The notes below the pieces were generated by a model. It searched no databases. It was given only the letters and a program-made list of their open reading frames with translations, and was not told the origin of the DNA. A program made the translations under genes and the position numbers. From Thermococcus sp. M39 (GTDB taxonomy: Archaea > Methanobacteriota_B > Thermococci > Thermococcales > Thermococcaceae): a DNA stretch of 64,000 nucleotides. The stretch lies in contig NZ_SNUG01000003.1 of NCBI RefSeq assembly GCF_012027325.1, forward strand, positions 402,037 to 466,036, given 5' to 3'. Below, in pieces: positions 46,245-54,868 of the stretch (the first letter of the stretch is position 1; every line of letters begins with the position of its first letter).

Positions 46245-46499
46245 TTAGACCCTCCTGCTCAGCAGAGCCATGAAAATCCAGAGGAGCATTAGGATTATTG
46301 CAAGGATCATGGCTAAAGTTGCACCTCTCTGAGTTCCAAAGACTATTGGGATTGGCCCTATCATTATGACTCCGCCACTTTCAACTTCAGCCTCTCCGCC
46401 TGTTGCTGCCATTAAGGTTCCTATGAACACCAGGAGGAATCCTACGAATATCATCGCTATTCCGGCTATTATTAGAAGCTCTCCTTTCATGGCCATCAT
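46245..46499 (-). CDS. TIGR00304/DUF131 small membrane protein
   Basis: 84 residues with two hydrophobic helices (IIAGIAMIFVGFLLVFIGTLM and LAMILAIILMLLWIFMALL) around GGVIMIGPIPIVFGTQRG, the signature of the archaeal TIGR00304 family. No ribosome site, and a TTTAAA box about 27 bases before ATG 46499 indicates a leaderless mRNA. The upstream frame to 46676 overlaps the divergent HAD gene and is not coding. Confidence 0.8.
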   Translation of the reverse strand: MMAMKGELLIIAGIAMIFVGFLLVFIGTLMAATGGEAEVESGGVIMIGPIPIVFGTQRGATLAMILAIILMLLWIFMALLSRRV

Positions 46500-46569
46500 G
46501 GAATTGTATTTTTGCAACTTTTTAAAGCTTAACCTAAAAATTATTAAAGCAAAGCTTGAAAGCTCTATT

Positions 46570-47262
46570 ATGCTGGTAATGGTTGACCTTGATGATACTC
46601 TCTGCAACACTTGGGAAGCTGGGAAATATACCATCTTGAGGCTTCTTCCCCACCTTATTAGAAAACGAAAATTCAAAGCAATGTTCTACATCTTAACTGC
46701 CCGTTATAGAGAGCTGGAGCAGTCAAGAGAACTTTTAGTTTTGGATTTGGATAAAATGCTTCAGAAGATTATGGAGAGAGTTTACCAGAAGATAAAAGAT
46801 AAGGATTTGGAAGAAATGGTCGAGCTAGTTGATAGAACATTTTTCTCAAACCTCAAGCTCTTTCCCGATGCTAAACCTTTCTTGGAAGAGCTGAAAAGAA
46901 TGGGTGCAAAAATAGTTCTTGTAACTGATTCATCAACATACTGGCAAAGGAAAAAGCTCGAGTATCTTGGCATAAAAGATTACTTTGATGGAATAATAAT
47001 CAGCGGGGAAACAGGACACAGCAAACTTGACCCCCACAACTTCTTACTTGCGAGAAGGATGTTTCCAAATGAGGATGAAGTTTACATGGTTGGAGATAGA
47101 GATGACACTGATATGAAAGGAGGCAAAGCCGTTGGAGCAACGACGATACTAGTGAAGAGAGGCTATTTCAAAGGCAAGCGAGTGAAATATGCAGATTATG
47201 TTGTTAAAGATTTAACTGAGGCACTAGAGGTGATTAAGCATGAGCATGAAAAGCGAACTTAA
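46570..47262 (+). CDS. HAD-superfamily hydrolase
   Basis: 230 residues: motif I MVDLDDTLCNTW, motif II VLVTDSSTYW, motif III lysine in GHSKLDPHNF and motif IV MVGDRDDTDMKGGKAVG. The helical cap (about 20-100) makes it a C1-cap phosphatase. Substrate unknown. The first ATG, with a TATA-like ATTATTAAAG about 30 bases earlier and no ribosome site, suggests leaderless translation. It overlaps the next gene by 23 bases. Confidence 0.85.
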   Translation: MLVMVDLDDTLCNTWEAGKYTILRLLPHLIRKRKFKAMFYILTARYRELEQSRELLVLDLDKMLQKIMERVYQKIKDKDLEEMVELVDRTFFSNLKLFPDAKPFLEELKRMGAKIVLVTDSSTYWQRKKLEYLGIKDYFDGIIISGETGHSKLDPHNFLLARRMFPNEDEVYMVGDRDDTDMKGGKAVGATTILVKRGYFKGKRVKYADYVVKDLTEALEVIKHEHEKRT

Positions 47263-47860
47263 AAGAAAGGCACTTCATCTTACAGGTTTAACAGTTCCGC
47301 TAGCCTATCTTATTTTTGGACGAGAGGTTACACTCACTTTTGTTGCTACAACTCTTGTGCTTTTCTTAATTCTTGAACCTTTCAGGATAGTCGAACATCT
47401 TAGAGACAGAGTTAAAGAAAAGCTTGGTTTCTATGTTGATAAGGAAATTATCGAAAAGGTTGAGAAGGAAATAGAGATAATAACAAGAGAACACGAAAAA
47501 AGGAGCATTGGAGCTCACATCTATTTCACCCTAGCGGCACTTATAATTGTTTACTTCTTCCCAGAAGATATTGCCATTGGTTCAATTGCTGTTGCAACTT
47601 TGGGAGATGCTATTGCAGCTATAATTGGGAAGCCTTTTGGAAAGCACCGCTTTAAGAATGGTAAAAGCATTGAAGGAAGCTTAGCTTACTTCCTAACCGC
47701 TCTTCTGATTTTAATTCCTCTAATAGATATCCCTCACGCAATAATTGGAGCATTAGCTGGAACTCTGGCAGAATTTTATGAATTGCCACCAGATGATAAT
47801 TTTTCAAATCAATTAGCAGTTGCCATAACGCTTTATGTCTTTAGAAAATTTGCTCTTTAA
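47240..47860 (+). CDS. Polyprenol (dolichol/phytol-type) kinase family membrane protein
   Basis: 206 residues with about six hydrophobic helices. The core GDAIAAIIGKPFGKHRFKNGKSIEGSLAYF is the CTP-binding signature of the SEC59/dolichol kinase and phosphatidate cytidylyltransferase-like family. A role in making lipid carriers for glycosylation is likely, but the substrate is inferred. ATG follows GAGGTGATT. Confidence 0.8.
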   Translation: MSMKSELKRKALHLTGLTVPLAYLIFGREVTLTFVATTLVLFLILEPFRIVEHLRDRVKEKLGFYVDKEIIEKVEKEIEIITREHEKRSIGAHIYFTLAALIIVYFFPEDIAIGSIAVATLGDAIAAIIGKPFGKHRFKNGKSIEGSLAYFLTALLILIPLIDIPHAIIGALAGTLAEFYELPPDDNFSNQLAVAITLYVFRKFAL

Positions 47861-47909
47861 ATTTCTAGCTATTTGTTTGAACGTAAAGTATTTATATTGT
47901 CAGGTATGA

Positions 47910-47926
47910 TATCACTGTTAGTGATA
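47910..47926. promoter_or_regulatory. Thermococcales glycolytic motif (Tgr/TrmBL1 site)
   Basis: TATCAC-N5-GTGATA exactly matches the TGM consensus. It lies just downstream of the TATA box (about 47888-47897), the position at which Tgr/TrmBL1 represses maltodextrin and glycolytic genes when sugars are absent. The ribosome site GGTGGAGG (47932-47939) and ATG 47947 follow. Confidence 0.9.
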
Positions 47927-47946
47927 ATTAGGGTGGAGGCGAAGCA

Positions 47947-49923
47947 ATGATAAATTTCATCTTTGGTATTCATAATCACCAGCCTCTTGGAAACTTTGGA
48001 TGGGTTTTTGAAGATGCCTACAACAAATCATATAGACCATTTATGGAAATTCTTGAGGAGTTTCCTTCGATGAAAGTCGCTGTTCATTTTAGCGGTTCTC
48101 TCCTTGAATGGATAAATGAAAACCATCCAGAATACATTGATCTTTTGAGAAAGCTTGTAAAAAGAGGTCAGCTTGAAATAGTCGTTGCAGGATTTTATGA
48201 GCCAGTTTTGGCAGCAATACCAAAGGAGGATAGAATTGAGCAGATAAAACTCCTCAAAGAATTTGCCAAAAAGCTTGGCTATGATGCAAAGGGTGTATGG
48301 CTTACAGAAAGAGTTTGGCAGCCAGAATTGGTAAAAACCCTCAGGGAAAGCGGAATTGACTATGTGATTGTTGATGACTATCACTTTATGAGTGCTGGAC
48401 TCAGCAAGGAAGAGCTTTACTGGCCGTACTATACAGAAGATGACGGGGAAGTTATAGCGGTGTTCCCGATTGACGAAAAGCTCAGATATTTAATTCCCTT
48501 CCGTCCCGTTGAGAAAACAATCGAGTACTTGGAAAGCTTAGCTGATAGTGACCCTTCAAAGGTCGCTGTCTTTCATGACGATGGTGAAAAATTTGGAGTT
48601 TGGCCCGGGACTTATGAGTGGGTTTATCAAAGAGGCTGGCTTAGGAAGTTCTTTGATGCCATTACAAGTAACGAAAAAATAAACCTCATGCTCTATTCCG
48701 AGTATCTATCAAAGTTTACTCCGAGAGGATTGGTTTATCTGCCAATAGCTTCTTACTTCGAGATGAGCGAGTGGTCACTTCCAGCAAAGCAGGCAAAGCT
48801 CTTCGTTGAGTTCGTTGAAACGCTGAAAGAAAGGGGGGAGTTTGAAAAGTATAGAGTATTCGTTAGAGGTGGCATCTGGAAGAACTTCTTCTACAAGTAT
48901 CCAGAGGGCAATTTCATGCACAAGAGAATGCTCTACGTCAGTAAACTAGTTAGAAACATCCCAGAGGCAAGAAAATACATACTCAAGGCTCAGTGCAACG
49001 ATGCTTACTGGCACGGCGTCTTTGGCGGAATCTATCTGCCTCACTTGAGGAGAGCAGTTTGGGAGAACATAATAAGAGCACAGAGTTTCGTTTCAATTGG
49101 AAATAAAGTTTTTGATGTTGATTTTGATGGGAGAAATGAAATTATGCTTGAAAATGACAGCTTCATCGCAACTATTAAGCCACACTATGGTGGTTCAATT
49201 TTTGAGCTGAGCTCAAAGAAAAAAGCAGTTAACTATAACGATGTTTTAGCAAGGAGATGGGAGCACTATCACGAAGTTTCCGAAGCGGCAACTCCAGAAG
49301 AAGAGGAGAATGAAGAGGGCGTTGCGAGCATTCATGAACTTGGTAAGGAAATTCCCGAGAAGATTAAGCGAGAATTGGCTTATGATTGGCAGCTTAGGGC
49401 TATTTTGCAAGATCACTTCATACCAACCACAGAGACCCTTGACACTTACCGCCTGGTCAAATATCACGAATTAGGGGATTTTGTTAACCAGCCCTATGAA
49501 TTTGAGCTTTATGACAGCGGAGTAAAGCTTTGGCGCAATGGGGGAATTTATGCTGAGAAAAAAGTTCCAGCAAAAGTTGAGAAAAGAATTGAGCTTGCAA
49601 ATGACGGCTTCCTTGCAAAATACAAGGTTTCACTTGGTGAACCTTACAAAGCTCTCTTCGGAGTTGAAATAAATTTAGCTGTTCACAGCGTCATGGAGAG
49701 TCCAGAAGAGTTTGAAGCCGATAGAATACTTGTGAACGACACATATAGCATTGGAAAAGTTGAGATAAGTCTAGACAGAAGAGTTAGAGTCTGGAAGTTC
49801 CCAATTAAGACGCTCTCACAGTCAGAGAGTGGCTGGGACTTCATTCAGCAAGGAGTAAGCTATACCCTGCTGTTCCCAATAGAGAAGGAGCTTGAATTTG
49901 AGATTAGGTTTAAGGAGCTCTGA
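47947..49923 (+). CDS. 4-alpha-glucanotransferase (GH57)
   Basis: A cytoplasmic GH57 enzyme that transfers maltooligosaccharide units during starch and maltodextrin use. 658 residues, nearly the length of the T. litoralis enzyme. Conserved regions are HNHQPLGNFG, AGFYEPVLAAIP, the nucleophile Glu121 in WLTERVWQPEL, the acid/base Asp212 in VFHDDGEKFGVWP, and a C-terminal beta-sandwich from about 390. The glycolytic motif in its promoter implies control by Tgr. It is monocistronic. Confidence 0.95.
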   Translation: MINFIFGIHNHQPLGNFGWVFEDAYNKSYRPFMEILEEFPSMKVAVHFSGSLLEWINENHPEYIDLLRKLVKRGQLEIVVAGFYEPVLAAIPKEDRIEQIKLLKEFAKKLGYDAKGVWLTERVWQPELVKTLRESGIDYVIVDDYHFMSAGLSKEELYWPYYTEDDGEVIAVFPIDEKLRYLIPFRPVEKTIEYLESLADSDPSKVAVFHDDGEKFGVWPGTYEWVYQRGWLRKFFDAITSNEKINLMLYSEYLSKFTPRGLVYLPIASYFEMSEWSLPAKQAKLFVEFVETLKERGEFEKYRVFVRGGIWKNFFYKYPEGNFMHKRMLYVSKLVRNIPEARKYILKAQCNDAYWHGVFGGIYLPHLRRAVWENIIRAQSFVSIGNKVFDVDFDGRNEIMLENDSFIATIKPHYGGSIFELSSKKKAVNYNDVLARRWEHYHEVSEAATPEEEENEEGVASIHELGKEIPEKIKRELAYDWQLRAILQDHFIPTTETLDTYRLVKYHELGDFVNQPYEFELYDSGVKLWRNGGIYAEKKVPAKVEKRIELANDGFLAKYKVSLGEPYKALFGVEINLAVHSVMESPEEFEADRILVNDTYSIGKVEISLDRRVRVWKFPIKTLSQSESGWDFIQQGVSYTLLFPIEKELEFEIRFKEL

Positions 49924-49959
49924 TTTTTAAAATTTTTAAATTTTAAAACCGAGGATAAA

Positions 49960-50020
49960 TTGCCGATGATGGCTGTCTTTCGGGCCCTGACCTTATGATG
50001 AGGGCCCTCCTATCTGAGGC
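49960..50020 (+). ncRNA. C/D box sRNA overlapping the 3' end of the second ttuA-like gene
   Basis: C box CCGATGA 49963-49969, 17-nt guide, D' CTGA 49987-49990, spacer CCTT, C' ATGATGA 49995-50001, 12-nt guide 50002-50013, D CTGA 50014-50017. It runs antisense to the last codons of the ttuA-like gene. A TTTTTAAA box about 28 bases upstream could drive it. Both guides contain GGGCC, which can also pair within the RNA (GGGCCCT with AGGGCCC). No rRNA target recognised. Confidence 0.7.
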
Positions 50021-50922
50021 TTTATTTTAAAGTCTATTGGCTTTTCAAGACGCCAAACCTTACAGAAGGAGCACTTCTCACCTAAAGCTGGCATTCCACA
50101 TACTTTGCACTCCTTGAGTTCTACTTCTTCAATTTCCTGCTCAAAGAGGTATCTTTTCCTTAGGTAGCCTTTCACGAAGTTTATTTTTGTCCCTGGTCTT
50201 TTTTCTTCCATTTGGTTCAGAACTTCTTTATAGCCCAAAGTGGTTGCTCCTCTCGCATGTGGGCATTCTTCAATCATGTACTCTATGCCAACTGCTAAGG
50301 CATATGCAACAACTTCCCTCTCTGTAACCTCATAAAGGGGCTTAACTTTCTTCACAAATTTGCCTTCCCCGGGTAATAAAGGGCCTTGCTTGGCCAAATA
50401 CTGGGTATTCCAGTTCATCATGTTGCTGAAAATGAACGATGCCTCGTCATCTAAGTTGTGTCCTGTAACGATAACATCAAAGCCATTATCATAAGCAAAT
50501 TTGTTGAAGATGTACCTTTTGGTTATTCCACAGTAGGAGCACGTGGGGCGGGAAGTTTTGAGCTCACCAATTCCAGCTCCTAATAGTTCTTTAACTCTAA
50601 CTATATGGAGAGGAGCGTTTATCATCTCGCACTGCTTTTTGACATATTCCTCACTTTTGGCTGAATATTCTCCAATCCCGAGATTGATATGGAGGCACTC
50701 AATATCATAGCCAAGCTTTTTGAGCACGTAAGAAGCAACAGCTGAATCCTTACCTCCACTTACAACTACCAAAGTCCTCTCATCCTTTCTCAAGAGCTTG
50801 TACTTCTCGATGGTTCTCTTAACCTTTCTCTCAAAATACTCTATAAAGTGCTCCCTGCAGAGATACATTTTTGGGTAGTGTAGCTTAATATAGGCTTTTT
50901 TCTCACAGAATTTACATCTCAT
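49993..50922 (-). CDS. TtuA/TtcA-like tRNA thiolation enzyme, paralogue 2
   Basis: 309 residues with the same layout as the gene at 28632: N-terminal zinc finger (CKFCEKKA, LCREHF), PP-loop VVSGGKDSAVASYVL, cluster cysteines in TCSYCG and ECPHA, and a C-terminal zinc finger (CKVCGMP, CSFC). The cysteine set is complete, so it should be active. It may thiolate a different tRNA position or substrate than its paralogue (inference). ATG follows AGGTGAG. Confidence 0.82.
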   Translation of the reverse strand: MRCKFCEKKAYIKLHYPKMYLCREHFIEYFERKVKRTIEKYKLLRKDERTLVVVSGGKDSAVASYVLKKLGYDIECLHINLGIGEYSAKSEEYVKKQCEMINAPLHIVRVKELLGAGIGELKTSRPTCSYCGITKRYIFNKFAYDNGFDVIVTGHNLDDEASFIFSNMMNWNTQYLAKQGPLLPGEGKFVKKVKPLYEVTEREVVAYALAVGIEYMIEECPHARGATTLGYKEVLNQMEEKRPGTKINFVKGYLRKRYLFEQEIEEVELKECKVCGMPALGEKCSFCKVWRLEKPIDFKIKPQIGGPSS

Positions 50923-50969
50923 ATTCTCACCTAAAAAGAAGGAGAGGAGGGCAGTTTAAAAGCTTGTTG

Positions 50970-51296
50970 CTACCTCTTCTTGAGGAAAATTAGGGTTGAG
51001 ATTAAAGCAAGTATTCCTGCACCAATGTAGATATATGGCAGCTTTCTGATGCTCATAGGTGAAAATCCCTTATTTTCTATGGCTTTTACAAAAATCAATA
51101 CTTTGGGCTTGTACAGCACAACAACACTGTCGAGATTATCGAGATTAACTTTGTTTAAGCTAATTCCGGTAAATTTTGAATCCTTTATCATTAGAATTGT
51201 TGAATTGTTTAAAACCAGCTCATCCCCTTCCTTTTTGATTTCTGGAATGTCAAGGTAGAGGATTACTCTTAGAAATCTCCAACCCTTTTTATACAT
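50970..51296 (-). CDS. Small protein with C-terminal membrane anchor
   Basis: 108 residues: an outer or cytoplasmic beta-rich domain and one hydrophobic helix (IYIGAGILALISTLIFL) before a short basic tail. It starts four bases after the stop of the secreted toroid protein gene, in the same operon, with a weak ribosome site. Function unknown. Confidence 0.65.
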   Translation of the reverse strand: MYKKGWRFLRVILYLDIPEIKKEGDELVLNNSTILMIKDSKFTGISLNKVNLDNLDSVVVLYKPKVLIFVKAIENKGFSPMSIRKLPYIYIGAGILALISTLIFLKKR

Positions 51297-51300
51297 CTCG

Positions 51301-52626
51301 TTATTCTATTCTAATATCTTGAAGAGCTTGAAGTACTAAAGCCGTGCTTCTAATACCGCTTGGGTTTCCGTTGGAATATCCGAACCCTCCATTTGGGTTC
51401 TGGTATTCTGAGAGTATTTTGAGGGTTTTTTGAACTTCTTCTGTCATGTTGAAGAGATAAAATGTTTTCAAGGCTTGGGCATAATAATACGTTGGATATT
51501 CAGCTCTCAAGTTGTCTCTTAAATATTCAAGACTTTTGTTGTAGTCAAAATCTACGTTGAGCTTCTTCATTGCCCAGATTACATAGGCAGTGTTGTAAAA
51601 TTCTTTCCAGATTCCATCTTTTTGGGCTGAAAGTAGGAAATTGAGCTCTTTTGAATAATCTTCTCCTTCCTCTGCTTTTATCATCATGATTTCAGCAACC
51701 ATCCAAGGGAGAATTTTTGTTAAATTGACGTTTAAATCTGGCTTTTTGTTGCACATCAAAAAGTACCTTGCAAAGATTACCTTTTCCATGTCATTTTTGG
51801 GTTTTATCATGTCTATATACTGACATCCTACGTTTTTCAAATCTTCAAACCCCTTGACTTTTGAAGCATCAAGAATTTCTACTGTGTTGAATCTCTTAGT
51901 CCCCCAGAAGCCGAAATGTTGTCTCTCAAGCAGTTTTTGATGGTATTTTTCGCTTTTTGATGCATAGAGGGCTAAAGCTATCCCTAAAGTTGAGTTAAAA
52001 TCCTCTTTCACGTCAGCTTTTTCTCCAAGATAGGAAAGAGCGAAATACTTGAATGCCTTATTTTCTCCTTCGATTTGTACACTGTTTACAGCCACTTTTT
52101 CTCCTAAAGCAAGGAACTTTAACAATTTTTCAAGCTCATTTTGTGATTTGACATTTTCAAGCCAAAATTCTCCGCGTGTAATAGCTTCACCAACATCAAT
52201 TTCGGCGACTTTGGTTTTTGAATACTCCTTTAGGGCAAGGACAGCTAAGGAGGTATCGATAATATCTCCAAAAGAGCCATCATCTTTTTGAATATAAATC
52301 AGCCAATATGCAGCAGAATTTATAGTTTCAGAGTACCTCCCGTTAGCTAAGCTCTCACACCTCAGAAGAGCCATTAAAGCTGGAGCAGTGTACTTTGCTT
52401 CTGGGGGGGAATGAGAATTAGAACCCCATGCAAATTCAGGTGTTTTGATTTCATTGAGCCACTCACATCCTTCAAGTGCTCTTGGATAATCCCCATATTC
52501 ATACAAACCAATCACTGCAAAAGATGTTTCAAGTGTCGTTGGCTCCCAGACATTAGGAACTTCGATTGCGAGAGTGAGATTCGTTGATATTATTAAAAGA
52601 ATAAAAATAAATGTTATTTTTTTCAT
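51301..52626 (-). CDS. Secreted alpha/alpha-toroid (squalene-cyclase/prenyltransferase repeat-like) protein
   Basis: 441 residues with a signal peptide (about 1-20) and QW-like repeats such as YIQKDDGSFGDIIDTSLAVLAL, LSAQKDGIWKEFYNTAYVIWAM and YQNPNGGFGYSNGNPSGIRSTALVLQAL. These match the terpenoid cyclase/prenyltransferase toroid superfamily, but an exported form is likely a binding or structural domain. The ribosome site GGAGGG can pair with an upstream CCTCC. It follows the subtilisin gene at 49 bases and may be co-transcribed. Confidence 0.75.
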   Translation of the reverse strand: MKKITFIFILLIISTNLTLAIEVPNVWEPTTLETSFAVIGLYEYGDYPRALEGCEWLNEIKTPEFAWGSNSHSPPEAKYTAPALMALLRCESLANGRYSETINSAAYWLIYIQKDDGSFGDIIDTSLAVLALKEYSKTKVAEIDVGEAITRGEFWLENVKSQNELEKLLKFLALGEKVAVNSVQIEGENKAFKYFALSYLGEKADVKEDFNSTLGIALALYASKSEKYHQKLLERQHFGFWGTKRFNTVEILDASKVKGFEDLKNVGCQYIDMIKPKNDMEKVIFARYFLMCNKKPDLNVNLTKILPWMVAEIMMIKAEEGEDYSKELNFLLSAQKDGIWKEFYNTAYVIWAMKKLNVDFDYNKSLEYLRDNLRAEYPTYYYAQALKTFYLFNMTEEVQKTLKILSEYQNPNGGFGYSNGNPSGIRSTALVLQALQDIRIE

Positions 52627-52675
52627 TCTGCACCCTCCAAAGAAAGGAGGTAAAGAGAAATAAAAAGATTTGGAA

Positions 52676-54667
52676 TCAGCCGTAGTAGACTCTGGTCAAG
52701 AGCTCGTAATATGCCCAGCCTACTGTGTTGTATGCATAGACAAGGAATGTCCAATCTCCTGGGATCGGATTGCTGTATTCAACATGCTCTGTGCTTGTGT
52801 AGCTGGTTGATCTGTCAACAATGTTTCCGTTGGGATCATAGAGGTAAAGATCAAGGTCATGTGATGATGAGGCTGAAAGATCTCCTGTTATGAGTGTAGC
52901 ACCGCTGTTTACTGTAACAGTGAATGTATCATATCTGTCATAGATATCATGCACATATCCTGTGAAAGTCTGCTCGTCAACGGTTGGCTCGGTTGGTGTA
53001 GGTTCAGTTGGTGTTGTTCCGGAATCTGCTGAAGCCCCCTCGACTATGACCTCCAAATTGTAGTTTGCGGCTCCGCTGTAGCTCTGTACTTTTATTGTCC
53101 ATGTTCCTGCCGCTGGGCTTGTGTAACCGACTTTTTCAAATCCATAATAGGCTGTGTATGAGTAGTCAACTTGATTTCCGTTGGGGTCGTATAGGTAGAG
53201 GTCAATATCGCTTGATGATGTGTCCCATGTTAGGTATGCGATTATTCTTTCAGCCCCGCTTCCGACGTCGACGGTGTGTGTTTGTGAACCTTTGTCAGCA
53301 ACATATCCCGTGAAAGTGAGGATGGTCTCATAGTTACTGTCCCCATAGAGGTAGGCTTTGTAGGCATTTACTCTACCAGCACCATAAGCTATGTCTGCAA
53401 TCTCAGTTGGGGCAACGATGTCTGCAGTTTCTACTAATGCCTTCTTAACTTGGTCTGGGGTCCAGCTTGGATGGGCCTGCAATAACAGAGCAGCAATTCC
53501 AGCAACGTGTGGTGTTGCCATTGAAGTACCTGAGGCTGAGGTGTAGTAGTCATCAATTGGAGTCCCCATGCTGGTTCCAGCAGCCCTTGCTGCTATTATG
53601 TTTACACCTGGGGCAACTACCTCTGGCTTTAATCTTCCATCTGCTGTTGGACCTCTTGATGAGAAGTCTGCAATCACATCATTGTCGTCAACGGCACCCA
53701 CAGTTATGACCTTTGAAGCTGCTGCTGGTGAGCCAATTGTGTATGTATCTGGCCCGCTGTTTCCAGCAGCAACACATACAACAAGTCCAGCATCCCAAGC
53801 GTTGTTAACTGCTTGTGAAAGTGAGTCCGTACCATTGGAACTCTGTGATGAACCTAAACTGAGGTTGATAACCCTTATTCCATAGGTATCCTTGTTTTGA
53901 ACGACCCAATCAACACCAGCTATTATATCTGAGATTGAACCACTTCCATCAGCGGCTAAAACCTTAACACCAACGAGCTTTGCTCCTGGGGCAACGCCTT
54001 TGTATTTTCCATTTGATGCAGCACCAGTTCCAGCTATTATGCTAGCAACGTGTGTTCCGTGTCCATTATCATCATATGGAGTTGTCTTTCCGTTAACAAC
54101 ATCGTACCATCCAATAACTTTGCCTTGAAGGTCTGGATGGCTTGCGTCAATACCAGTATCAATAACAGCAACAGTTATGCCGCTTCCATCATAGCCAAGT
54201 TGCCACATTGTCGTAGCAAGAACTTGGGTGGTTGAGTAATCAAGTGCAATCTTGACTTTAAAGTCATCTTCAATAAACGCTAAACCTTCAATTTTAGGAG
54301 CCAATCCGAGATATGCAAGAATCTTGTCAAGCTTGCTTGGAGTTGCAAGCTTTTTAACATCTTTAACTTTCATTTCAACAGCAAAAGCTGGAATTATGCG
54401 ATACTCATATTTGATTTTGCCGAACTTTTCGAGAACTTCTTTTGCCTTTGGCATGTAAGAGTAGTCCTTAAGCATCACTATGGTGCTTATATCTGCGTCA
54501 TCGGGAAGTGACTGGAGCTTTGCGTAGAGAGTTGGCTTTGCTTTACCGTAGAGCTTTGGAGTGTAACTGACTGTTACTTTCTTTGGAGCTGTTGGAGCAG
54601 CCATGGCAACTCCAAACATCAAGCCTATCAACAATAGTACCAAAATAATTCTACTCTTGTTTCTCAT
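52676..54667 (-). CDS. Secreted subtilisin-like serine protease (Tk-SP-like)
   Basis: 663 residues: signal peptide (about 1-24), I9-like propeptide to about 136, S8 catalytic domain with Asp170 ([14 protein letters not shown]), His203 ([13 protein letters not shown]) and Ser382 ([12 protein letters not shown]), the oxyanion Asn in AAGNSGPD, then two beta-jelly-roll/PPC domains. The first has the calcium-site [15 protein letters not shown], the second the repeat [15 protein letters not shown], separated by a Thr/Pro linker. Length and layout equal the T. kodakarensis Tk-SP protease. ATG follows GGTGGT. Confidence 0.93.
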   Translation of the reverse strand: MRNKSRIILVLLLIGLMFGVAMAAPTAPKKVTVSYTPKLYGKAKPTLYAKLQSLPDDADISTIVMLKDYSYMPKAKEVLEKFGKIKYEYRIIPAFAVEMKVKDVKKLATPSKLDKILAYLGLAPKIEGLAFIEDDFKVKIALDYSTTQVLATTMWQLGYDGSGITVAVIDTGIDASHPDLQGKVIGWYDVVNGKTTPYDDNGHGTHVASIIAGTGAASNGKYKGVAPGAKLVGVKVLAADGSGSISDIIAGVDWVVQNKDTYGIRVINLSLGSSQSSNGTDSLSQAVNNAWDAGLVVCVAAGNSGPDTYTIGSPAAASKVITVGAVDDNDVIADFSSRGPTADGRLKPEVVAPGVNIIAARAAGTSMGTPIDDYYTSASGTSMATPHVAGIAALLLQAHPSWTPDQVKKALVETADIVAPTEIADIAYGAGRVNAYKAYLYGDSNYETILTFTGYVADKGSQTHTVDVGSGAERIIAYLTWDTSSSDIDLYLYDPNGNQVDYSYTAYYGFEKVGYTSPAAGTWTIKVQSYSGAANYNLEVIVEGASADSGTTPTEPTPTEPTVDEQTFTGYVHDIYDRYDTFTVTVNSGATLITGDLSASSSHDLDLYLYDPNGNIVDRSTSYTSTEHVEYSNPIPGDWTFLVYAYNTVGWAYYELLTRVYYG

Positions 54668-54739
54668 TGTGTACCACCGTCCATATTCAAGCTATGGTGT
54701 ATATTAGTGTTCAAGAGTGAAGGGTACCATCTGGCCTAT

Positions 54740-54752
54740 ATAAATTTTATTC
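54740..54752 (-). promoter_or_regulatory. TATA box of the subtilisin gene
   Basis: AAATTTATATAGG on the minus strand lies about 80 bases before the ATG, giving a leader near 50 bases. Confidence 0.5.
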
Positions 54753-54798
54753 CTTCTAACTTTGATTAGTTAGTTGGAATCTATGCAAAAAATGAGTG

Positions 54799-54831
54799 TT
54801 TGTTCAAAAACTAAGGAATAAATTGAACAAA
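54799..54831. repeat. 33-bp inverted repeat upstream of the subtilisin promoter
   Basis: TTTGTTCAA and TTGAACAAA are perfect 9-bp arms around 15 bases. It lies about 50-80 bases upstream of the subtilisin TATA box and just past the 3' end of the upstream gene. It could be an activator or operator site, or a transcript-end hairpin for the upstream gene. Confidence 0.55.
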
Positions 54832-54868
54832 AATGAAAAAGTTTAGCCTGTACTCTAGTTATTTATAT

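Noticed and set aside
49982..50007. GGGCCCT / AGGGCCC inverted repeat as a bidirectional terminator
   Set aside because: The same bases form the guides and boxes of a C/D box sRNA; no U-tract follows the stem, and archaea terminate on T runs rather than such hairpins.
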